This document shows, one piece after another, positions 1-4,698 of a stretch of DNA of 5,574 bases. Location of the stretch: assembly GCA_016789245.1 (NCBI GenBank), contig JAEURM010000146.1, forward strand, positions 1 through 5,574. Direction: 5' to 3'. The translations under genes and the position numbers were made by a program. This stretch comes from Anaerolineales bacterium (GTDB lineage: Bacteria > Chloroflexota > Anaerolineae > Anaerolineales > UBA6663). Under the pieces are notes generated by a model. That model saw only the letters and a list, made by a program, of their open reading frames with translations, was not told the origin of the DNA and did no database searches. Each line of letters begins with the position of its first letter. The first letter of the stretch is position 1.

Positions 1-129
1 CGTGCGGTCTAGGCGCAGGCGCGCGCGCTCCACGGTGGCGGGGAACAAGAGCCACAACGCGGTGAGCAAGCCGGGGAAAACAATTGCCAGTAAAAGTAAG
101 ATGCCAAAGATGGCAGAAACGTCAGCCAT
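1..129 (-). CDS. Small membrane protein, N-terminus only (runs off the left edge)
   Basis: This is a 43-codon fragment whose 3' end lies beyond the window. It starts at ATG 129-127, preceded by a good Shine-Dalgarno (AAAGGA, around 139-144, about 8-9 nt upstream). The peptide begins MADVSAIFGILLLLAIVFPG, giving one hydrophobic segment (about residues 6-29). An LFP motif at 28-30 and a basic R-rich stretch (VERARLRLDR) follow. The complete upstream membrane protein at 283-774 has the same order: hydrophobic helix, LFP, then arginine-rich cytoplasmic stretch. The two are therefore probably tandem paralogues. The gap between them is 153 nt on the same strand, so it may be the distal gene of the sigma/anti-sigma operon. 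Function is not recognised. Confidence 0.6.
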   Translation of the reverse strand, partial: MADVSAIFGILLLLAIVFPGLLTALWLLFPATVERARLRLDRT

Positions 130-209
130 GAGAGTATTCCTTTCAGTATGTTGTTACTGGGAATACAGGCTGAGGGTGGGTTTTGTTGCGCGGCGGGAGA
201 TTAGGTGTG

Positions 210-280
210 GGTGAGTGAGTGGTGCGGGGTGAAGGCGAGCGGGTGAGAAAGTGCGAGTCTCTCTTGCTCACCCACTCACC
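210..280 (-). repeat. GGTGAG/CTCACC inverted repeats in the gap between two membrane protein genes
   Basis: The 153-nt gap 130-282 contains several GGTGAG-type words that can pair with the CTCACCCACTCACC block at 267-280. One pairing is GGTGAGTG (210-217) with CACTCACC (273-280). A competing one is GGGTGAG (241-247) with CTCACCC (267-273). No T-run follows on the minus strand, so this is not a convincing terminator. It could be a weak attenuating or mRNA-processing structure between the two genes. The two pairings are mutually exclusive, which is seen directly; any role is speculation. Confidence 0.3.
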
Positions 281-282
281 TA

Positions 283-774
283 CTAGTTTACAGGCGGCTT
301 CTCACGAACAATGAAGCTCAAAATAAAGGCACCTAGGCCTAAGCCAGCCGCGTAGGGCAGAAGGGCGAACCAGCCAACCACTGGCAAGGTGCTTCCGAGG
401 CTGAGGGCTAACGTGCCCACGATGGTGCGATTTAAGTCTGAGGCTTGTGGGCGCAGGCGCTCTCCCACCAAGCGGGCTACGGCGGTGAGGCCAAAGCTGA
501 GGGCGATGAGCAAAATAGTAAAAATGAGCAAGGCGGGCAAGCGCGGCAGTTCATTGCCAATGGCATCTGCCAGTGCGGAGAAGCCGAGGGCCACTGCGCC
601 GAAGAATAGTAAGTTGATGAGGCCTACGGCAAAAGCACGGCCCGGCATTTGCTCCGCAATGGTGCGGGTGCGGGCTATGCGGCGCGGAAAAAGCGCGTTG
701 AAGCTGAGCACAAACGGCACGATGAGAACACAGCCCAAAATGATGACGACGACGGCGCGAATTAATTCTTCCAT
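283..774 (-). CDS. Conserved four-segment membrane protein of the ECF sigma cluster
   Basis: The product is 163 aa, beginning MEELIRAVVVIILG. Hydrophobic segments lie at about 5-27, 47-69, 80-101 and a long stretch at 115-156 that can hold two helices. Between the first two is an arginine-rich loop (LFPRRIARTRT, 28-38) followed by MPGRAF. The last hydrophobic stretch contains a Pro/Gly motif (LPVVGWFALLPYAAGLGLGA). ATG 774-772 is chosen because the frame upstream of it overlaps the anti-sigma gene with unrelated sequence, and because CGGAG sits 8-9 nt before it. It overlaps the end of the anti-sigma gene by 13 nt, so the two are probably translationally coupled. It is likely an inner-membrane protein expressed with the sigma/anti-sigma pair. 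Whether it contributes to signal sensing or is only an output gene cannot be told. It stops at TAG 285-283. Confidence 0.8.
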   Translation of the reverse strand: MEELIRAVVVIILGCVLIVPFVLSFNALFPRRIARTRTIAEQMPGRAFAVGLINLLFFGAVALGFSALADAIGNELPRLPALLIFTILLIALSFGLTAVARLVGERLRPQASDLNRTIVGTLALSLGSTLPVVGWFALLPYAAGLGLGAFILSFIVREKPPVN

Positions 775-1322
775 GAATGACTCCGAGAGGAGGAGATAAG
801 ACGCAGAACGGCCCCATTGCCCACCAGCCACAGCACGGCTAAGCCGCTCAGCGCCGCGCCCCACATCCACACGGAAACTTCCGCAAGGGGCGAAGTGGCC
901 GAGCGCACCAACGTTTGGCTTTGCGCCCACAGTTGGTTGAGCGGCTCAAACAGGCTGGCCCAATCAAACGTGAAAGCGGGCAAGAGTTGGGCTGGGTTGA
1001 GCGCCGGGATATTGGCCAGCAACAGCGGGGCCGAAACGGCGAGCACGATGATGGCGATGATGGCCTGAAGCGCCAGCACGGCACGGATGGGCAGTGAAAG
1101 CGGCGTAGGCGCTGGCGTAAGTGCCGCTAATACTGACGCAGATAAATCACGCGTGAGCGGCTCGGCGGGCAAGGCGTCTAGCGCGGCAAAGAGTGCGTGC
1201 ATCTCGGCCAGCCGCGCCGCACACTGCGGGCAGGTGGCCAAATGCGCGTCCGCCGCCGAGCGTTCAACGGTTTCTAGCGCGTCATCCAAGTATTCGTTCA
1301 GGGTTGCTTCGTTCAGGTGCAT
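762..1322 (-). CDS. Membrane-anchored zinc-finger anti-sigma factor
   Basis: The product is 186 aa. The N-terminal cytoplasmic domain carries the ZAS zinc-binding signature H-x24-H-x3-C-x2-C (H2, H27, C31, C34), the spacing known from ChrR-type anti-sigma factors. A helical region of about 40 residues follows. The first transmembrane segment is at about 78-104 (ending VLAVSAPLLLANI). An extracytoplasmic loop at about 105-147 and a second hydrophobic segment at about 148-176 come next. The expected role is to bind the ECF sigma factor encoded just upstream and keep it from RNA polymerase until a signal releases it. ATG 1322-1320 is preferred; a TTG six codons upstream (1340-1338) is possible. 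No Shine-Dalgarno is visible. A stable hairpin (1334-1367) lies between the sigma stop and this start. The signal sensed is unknown. It stops at TAA 764-762. Confidence 0.85.
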   Translation of the reverse strand: MHLNEATLNEYLDDALETVERSAADAHLATCPQCAARLAEMHALFAALDALPAEPLTRDLSASVLAALTPAPTPLSLPIRAVLALQAIIAIIVLAVSAPLLLANIPALNPAQLLPAFTFDWASLFEPLNQLWAQSQTLVRSATSPLAEVSVWMWGAALSGLAVLWLVGNGAVLRLISSSRSHSWKN

Positions 1323-1333
1323 GGCGTTCAAAT

Positions 1334-1367
1334 TACGCAATACGGATTGCGAAACACGTATTGCGTA
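1334..1367 (-). repeat. 11-bp perfect inverted repeat between sigma and anti-sigma genes
   Basis: TACGCAATACG (1334-1344) and CGTATTGCGTA (1357-1367) are perfect complements separated by a 12-nt loop that carries another ATTGCG copy. The hairpin fills most of the 48-nt gap between the sigma stop codon and the anti-sigma start, and ends 11 nt before that ATG. No T-run follows, so it is not an intrinsic terminator. It may tune translation or mRNA stability of the anti-sigma part of the operon. It may also be an interspersed CGCAATACG-type repeat. Confidence 0.7.
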
Positions 1368-1370
1368 GAC

Positions 1371-1907
1371 TTACGTTTCATTTTTTAGCCTCTCCGCTAG
1401 TAATTTCCGCGCGCGGAAGAGATGGCTTTTTACATCACTCAACGGCAGTTTTAGCTCCGCCACAATTTCATCATAACTCAACTCTTGAAAGTGCCGCAGT
1501 TCTACCACGGCGCGATAGTGCGCGGGCAGGCTGGCAAGGGCGGCGCGCACAGCTTGCGTTTGCTCCATTTGCACGCGGCTGGCCTCCGGCGTTGGCCCGG
1601 CCGCTTCATCACGCTCTTCATCCAATGGCACGGCTTCCTTCCGCGCCTCTAGCCGGTTGAGGCATAAGTTGGCGGCCACGCGCCGCATCCACGGGCCAAA
1701 AGGCCGCTCTGGCTGAAAGGTGTTCAGGCGGCCATACGCGCGGATAAAGGCCTCCTGCGCGGCATCCTCGGCTTCGGCCCGTTCGCCCATCAGCCGCAGG
1801 CACACGTTAAACACGCCGGCCTGATGCACGCGCACCAGCTCCCCAAACGCGGCGGTTTCCCCACGCTGGGCGCGCCCAACCAGCTCGCGTTCATCAGAGT
1901 CACTCAT
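1371..1907 (-). CDS. ECF-type RNA polymerase sigma factor (sigma-70 family)
   Basis: The product is 178 aa, the normal size for an ECF sigma factor with only regions 2 and 4. Region 2 spans about residues 8-88. It includes the AEDAAQEAFIRAYGRL block (45-60, core-binding and -10 recognition) and PFGPWMRRVAANLCLNRLEAR (69-89). A charged linker (90-115) follows. Region 4 spans about 117-173, with LPAHYRAVVELRHFQELSYD (127-146) and a helix-turn-helix continuing to the KSHLFRARKLL end, which reads the -35 element. ATG 1907-1905 is chosen because the domain begins at once after it. The frame open further upstream encodes unrelated low-quality sequence that crosses the repeat and promoter region. 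It is the first gene of the minus-strand cluster, followed by its presumed anti-sigma factor. No Shine-Dalgarno is visible; see the promoter entry. It stops at TAA 1373-1371. Confidence 0.92.
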   Translation of the reverse strand: MSDSDERELVGRAQRGETAAFGELVRVHQAGVFNVCLRLMGERAEAEDAAQEAFIRAYGRLNTFQPERPFGPWMRRVAANLCLNRLEARKEAVPLDEERDEAAGPTPEASRVQMEQTQAVRAALASLPAHYRAVVELRHFQELSYDEIVAELKLPLSDVKSHLFRARKLLAERLKNET

Positions 1908-1916
1908 GCCTGAAGT

Positions 1917-1946
1917 GTAATACAGGTGTGAAGGTGGAAAAGTTGC
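1917..1946 (-). promoter_or_regulatory. Putative ECF-like, probably autoregulated promoter of the sigma factor operon
   Basis: On the minus strand GCAACTT (1946-1940) resembles the GGAACTT-type -35 element of ECF promoters. After a 16-nt spacer comes GTATTAC (1923-1917), which also resembles a -10 box. The hexamer TATTAC ends 9 nt before the sigma ATG, so a start of transcription at the usual distance would give a leader of about 0-3 nt. No Shine-Dalgarno lies in those 9 nt. Autoregulation is the common arrangement for ECF operons and is an inference here. Confidence 0.45.
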
Positions 1947-1975
1947 AAGCCTTTTACCTTCAAGCGGACTTTTAA

Positions 1976-2031
1976 CGCCAAGGCCGCCAGGAGCCGCTAA
2001 GCTCGCTAAGGGCTTCTTTGTGGCCTTGGCG
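1976..2031. repeat. Intergenic palindromic repeat (CGCCAAGGCC / GGCCTTGGCG)
   Basis: CGCCAAGGCC (1976-1985) and GGCCTTGGCG (2022-2031) are perfect 10-bp complements around a 36-nt centre. The centre contains the direct repeat CGCTAAG twice (1995-2001 and 2004-2010) and a short AGCC/GGCT pairing. It lies between the two divergent promoters without covering either. A related but degenerate piece with GGCGAGAG and CGCTAAGGG occurs at about 2898-2924. It resembles the CGCCAAGG-type interspersed repeats I remember from intergenic gaps of many bacteria; family membership was not checked. Confidence 0.6.
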
Positions 2032-2043
2032 AGAGAAAAAGCG

Positions 2044-2072
2044 TTGCGTTGGATTGGCTTAGCACGTATCAT
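2044..2072 (+). promoter_or_regulatory. Putative housekeeping promoter of the substrate-binding protein gene
   Basis: TTGCGT (2044-2049), a 17-nt spacer and TATCAT (2067-2072) make a reasonable sigma-70 promoter. The -10 hexamer ends 9 nt before ATG 2082, so transcription would start at or within a few bases of the start codon. There is no Shine-Dalgarno. A leaderless mRNA is likely, with ATG 2082 or the immediately following ATG 2085 as start. Confidence 0.5.
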
Positions 2073-2081
2073 CTGCTTTGC

Positions 2082-2876
2082 ATGATGAAACTTCGCTTTG
2101 CCACTTACTTAGCTCCCAACATGCGGCCCGTGTATGAATTTATCGCGGACACCATTGCCCAGCGGTTGAGCGTGGAAACGGAACTGTTTGTAGGCCAAGC
2201 GTATGAAGAGCTGGTGCGAGGCGCGGCCTCCGCTGGCTTTATCTGAGGCTTGCCTTACGCGCTGTTGGTGCGGCAGTTCCCCGGTACGGTGGAGCCGCTG
2301 GCCGCACCCGTCCTGCGTGGCGAGCGGTTCGCTGGCCAGCCCATTTATTTTTCGGATGTGATTGTGCGGCGTGACGCGCCGTTTACGCACTTAGAAGATT
2401 TGCGTGGGCAGGCGTGGGCGTACAATGAACCATCCTCCCATTCTGGCTACAACCTGACGATTGTGAATTTAGTGCGGCGTGGTTTTGGCCCGGGCTTCTT
2501 TGGCCGCACTGTGCAGAGCGGCGCGCACCAAAAATCAATTCAAATGGTGTTGGCGGGCGAGGTAGAGGCTTCCGCCATAGATTGCCAAGTGCTAATGGTG
2601 GAAATGCGGGCGCGGCCCGAATTGGGCGAACAACTCAAAATTATTGAATCGTTCGGCCCATCTACCATTCAGCCGTTGGCTGTTGCCACCTCCGTGCCAG
2701 AAACTTTGCGCACAAATATCCGCGCTTTGCTAACCGAATTACACCATGAGCCAGCGGCGCGGGAATACTTTGAGCACGGCTTTATTGAAAAGTGGGTGGC
2801 GGTGAACGATGCCAGCTACGATGATATCCGGCAGATGTATGTGGAGCGTGAACGAGCGAATTTTCACACTTTGTAA
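2082..2876 (+). CDS. PhnD/SsuA/transferrin-like substrate-binding protein, with an in-frame TGA at codon 55 (recoded or interrupted)
   Basis: Read through the TGA, this is a 264-codon gene of normal length for a type-2 periplasmic-binding-protein fold related to phosphate/phosphonate ABC transporter binding proteins. Recognisable blocks are MMKLRFATYLAPNMRPVYEF (1-20), GFI-TGA-GLPYALL (52-62), APVLRGERF (75-83), PIYFSDVIVRRDAPF (87-101), the ligand-pocket-like AYNEPSSHSGYN (113-124), FFGRTVQSGAHQKSI (139-153), VEASAID (161-167) and GPSTIQP. The frame is the same on both sides of the TGA and nothing else is damaged. In relatives, as I recall, the TGA position is Cys (FICGLPYV), so it may be selenocysteine, a TGC/TGT-to-TGA mutation or a read error. 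If TGA stops translation only a useless 54-aa peptide results, unless a TTG at 2250 restarts it. There is no signal peptide and no permease or ATPase gene next to it. It stops at TAA 2874-2876. Confidence 0.75.
2244..2246 (+). other. In-frame TGA codon at a presumed cysteine position
   Basis: The TGA falls between GGC TTT ATC and GGC TTG CCT TAC, inside the conserved GFI-x-GLPY block. One base change (TGA to TGC or TGT) would restore Cys. None of the six gene ends visible in the window uses TGA (four TAA, two TAG), which is too few to argue for reassignment. TGG encodes Trp throughout. Confidence 0.8.
2258..2305 (+). promoter_or_regulatory. Candidate SECIS-like hairpins just after the in-frame TGA
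   Basis: Two stems can form in the coding RNA. The first is CGCGC (2258-2262) with GTGCG (2268-2272), 5 bp with one G-U pair and the loop TGTTG. Its loop begins 17 nt after the TGA and has a G in its second position. The second is GCGGCAG (2270-2276) with CTGGCCGC (2298-2305, one bulged G), enclosing CGGT/GCCG and the loop ACGGTGGA. The first has the spacing of bacterial SECIS elements; the second has the GGU loop but lies further away. Both share bases 2270-2272. Neither is conclusive, since short hairpins arise often by chance. Confidence 0.25.
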
Positions 2877-2909
2877 TGGCCGCTAACGTCATGAAACGGC
2901 GAGAGCGCT

Positions 2910-2958
2910 AAGGGATTTGGCGCTTTTGTTTTAAGCCGCTTAAAGCAAAATCCTTTTT
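2910..2958 (+). terminator. Imperfect hairpin with T-run after the substrate-binding protein gene
   Basis: AAGGGATTTGGC (2910-2921) pairs imperfectly with GCAAAATCCTTT (2945-2956), followed by a T-run ending at 2958. The loop contains a smaller TTTAAG/CTTAAA pairing (2930-2942). A further AGCGC/GCGCT stem (2904-2924) followed by TTTTGTTTT is an alternative. Either would end transcription before the phosphatase gene, implying that the two plus-strand genes are separate units. Confidence 0.45.
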
Positions 2959-2985
2959 AATTTGGGCCGCTATGAGTGCCATGCT

Positions 2986-3033
2986 CGCGAAAGCAGGTAT
3001 CCACAACATCAAACGTGGACTCCCGCTTTCACG
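2986..3033. repeat. REP-like palindrome upstream of the phosphatase gene
   Basis: CGCGAAAGCAGGTATCCAC (2986-3004) and GTGGACTCCCGCTTTCACG (3015-3033) are complementary at most of 19 positions around a 10-nt loop. The right arm continues into GGGTATGACGG. This matches the widely spread intergenic element with arms like CGCGAAAGCGGGAATCCA and ends like TCATTCCCGCG, here as a degenerate copy. It lies about 50 nt before the phosphatase start. The remainder of the gap 2877-3086 shows no clear promoter. Confidence 0.6.
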
Positions 3034-3086
3034 GGTATGACGGCCAATTGTTTAAGTTGAGTCAAACCAGAACCGAAAGTACCGCC

Positions 3087-4655
3087 ATGAAACCTACTTT
3101 TGAATCGCCTCGGCTGGGGCTGAATTTCATTCTGATTTGCGGTTTGTTGTTCTTTTCACTTAGCACCGCTTCGGGCTTTGTAAGCGTGCCCGCCCGTATT
3201 AGCCCATTTGCATGTAGCACGGCCACTCTGCTGGCGGCAGGAAATACGTGGAAATATTTGGTTACGCCCAGTGCGCCAAATGCCAGTTGGAAAACGGCTG
3301 GCTTTGATGATTCCGGCTGGCCGGGCGGCGCGGCGCAATTGGGTTACGGAGATGGGGATGAAGCCACAACCATTGGCTATGGGCCGGACGGCAACAACAA
3401 ATATCCCACCACCTATTTCCGCACTACGTTCTCCATGACTAGCACCGCGTTGTATTCTGAAATCCAACTCGGGCTTCTGCGGGATGATGGTGCGGCGGTG
3501 TATCTCAATGGCGTGGAAGTAATGCGGAGTAATTTGCCCGTTGGCGCCATTACCTACACTACTTACGCATCAAATGTTGTGATTGAGCCGGAAGAAACTA
3601 CGTTCTTCACCGTGACTTTGCCCATCACAGCGGTGGTCGCGGGCGTCAATCAGCTGGCAGTAGAGGTGCATCAGGCCAATGCCACCAGCAGTGATTTGAG
3701 TTTTGATTTGCAGGTAACGGCCACCACTACTGATTGCCCAACCCCCACGCCTACTGCCACCCCGGTGCCATGTGATACGCAACCGGCCACGGTGCGCTTT
3801 GCCGTGATTGGGGATTTTGGTGCCAACACGCCAGAAGAAGCCGCTGTGGCCACCCTGGTAAAAAGTTGGGGGCCGCAGTTTATTATCACTACAGGTGATA
3901 ACTCATATCCCGATTCTTCCACCCAAACCCAGCTTGATACAAATGTAGGGCAATACTATTGGGAATATATTTACCCTTACAACGGCACTTACACCACTTC
4001 GGTGGGCGGGCCAATTGCGCCAGCCAATTACAACCGCTTTTGGCCTTCGGCCGGTAACCATGATTGGTACAACACAACGGATTTAGCGCCGTACCGCGCC
4101 TTCTTCTCCTTACCCAACAATGAGCGCTATTACACCTTTACGGCGGGGCCGGTGGCCTTTTTTGCCGTCAGTAGTGATGGGCCAGAGCCCGATGGCATCA
4201 CGGCGGCTTCTGTTCAGGGCCAGTGGTTGCAGGCTCAGTTGGCCGCTTCTAATGCGCCGTGGCAGGTAGTGTATTTTCACCACCCACCGTATTCATCTGG
4301 CTCCGTGCATGGTTCAACTGCAAATTTGCAATGGCCGTTTAAGGCTTGGGGGGCGGATGTAATATTGAGCGGGCATGTGCACAACTATGAGCGGCTGAAC
4401 GTGGGTAGCTTGCCCTACATTGTGAATGGCGCGGGCGGCGCAGGGTTGTATGGTTTTGCCGCGCCATTGCCAGAGAGCCAAGTGCGCTACAGCGCCAGCC
4501 ACGGCGCACAACTAGTAGAAGCTAGCACCACCGGCTTGCGGCTTAAATTCATCAACACCGCTGGCACAGTGATTGATGATTTGGTGATTGGCTGTGCGCC
4601 GGGGATACCGGCCTCATACAACAAGCAGGTATATTTGCCGCTTGTGCGGCGCTAG
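3087..4655 (+). CDS. Secreted calcineurin-like/purple-acid-phosphatase-type metallophosphatase
   Basis: The product is 522 aa. Residues 11-28 are a hydrophobic signal-peptide core (NFILICGLLFFSLSTASG) with cleavage likely near 28-30. Residues 50-212 form a galactose-binding-like beta-sandwich of a kind often seen in large secreted proteins (WKYL, FDDSGWPGGAAQLGYGDGDE, TYFRTTF, LRDDGAAVYLNGVEV, NQLAVEVHQ, SSDLSFDL). A PTPTPTATPVP linker lies at 218-228. The metallophosphatase domain (about 235-495) has every metal-site motif: GDFG (242-245), GDNSY (270-274), GNHD (323-326), FHHPPY (397-402) and GHVHNYER (429-436). The protein ends VYLPLVRR, a tail I associate with surface or secreted proteins of Chloroflexota. 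It should hydrolyse phosphate esters outside the cell; the exact substrate is unknown. ATG 3087 is chosen because the frame before it crosses a REP-like repeat and the signal peptide follows directly. Shine-Dalgarno is weak (GAAAG). It stops at TAG 4653-4655. Confidence 0.92.
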   Translation: MKPTFESPRLGLNFILICGLLFFSLSTASGFVSVPARISPFACSTATLLAAGNTWKYLVTPSAPNASWKTAGFDDSGWPGGAAQLGYGDGDEATTIGYGPDGNNKYPTTYFRTTFSMTSTALYSEIQLGLLRDDGAAVYLNGVEVMRSNLPVGAITYTTYASNVVIEPEETTFFTVTLPITAVVAGVNQLAVEVHQANATSSDLSFDLQVTATTTDCPTPTPTATPVPCDTQPATVRFAVIGDFGANTPEEAAVATLVKSWGPQFIITTGDNSYPDSSTQTQLDTNVGQYYWEYIYPYNGTYTTSVGGPIAPANYNRFWPSAGNHDWYNTTDLAPYRAFFSLPNNERYYTFTAGPVAFFAVSSDGPEPDGITAASVQGQWLQAQLAASNAPWQVVYFHHPPYSSGSVHGSTANLQWPFKAWGADVILSGHVHNYERLNVGSLPYIVNGAGGAGLYGFAAPLPESQVRYSASHGAQLVEASTTGLRLKFINTAGTVIDDLVIGCAPGIPASYNKQVYLPLVRR

Positions 4656-4695
4656 AAAAGTAGATAACAAGGGATTCTCCTTGTTATCTACTTTT
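4656..4695. terminator. Perfect 17-bp bidirectional terminator between convergent genes
   Basis: AAAAGTAGATAACAAGG (4656-4672) and CCTTGTTATCTACTTTT (4679-4695) are perfect complements around a 6-nt loop. The A-rich and T-rich ends of the stem give a T-run on either strand. It fills the gap between the TAG of the phosphatase gene (4655) and the TAA of the converging HEAT-repeat gene (4699), so it should serve both. Confidence 0.9.
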
Positions 4696-4698
4696 AGA

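Noticed and set aside
2..214. 70-aa open frame on the plus strand
   Set aside because: Its Arg/Ser/Lys-rich product has no motif, while the opposite strand gives a membrane helix with a good ribosome binding site.
389..799. 136-aa open frame on the plus strand
   Set aside because: It lies antisense to the membrane protein and anti-sigma genes and reads as Arg/Lys/Met/Ser-rich sequence without domains, typical of a shadow frame.
1193..1660. 155-aa open frame on the plus strand
   Set aside because: It is antisense to both the sigma and anti-sigma genes, crosses their intergenic hairpin and has no recognisable domain.
1908..2072. N-terminal extension of the sigma factor by 55 residues
   Set aside because: The extension translates the palindromic repeat and the promoter region, and the ECF domain begins right after ATG 1907.
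2244..2246. Genome-wide reassignment of TGA (to Trp or Gly)
   Set aside because: Only one in-frame TGA occurs in about 4 kb of coding sequence, TGG serves all Trp positions, and the conserved block points to Cys rather than Trp or Gly.
2250..2876. A separate 208-aa gene starting at TTG 2250
   Set aside because: It would begin in the middle of a conserved block of the binding-protein fold, with no Shine-Dalgarno, and the missing N-terminus is encoded in the same frame just upstream.
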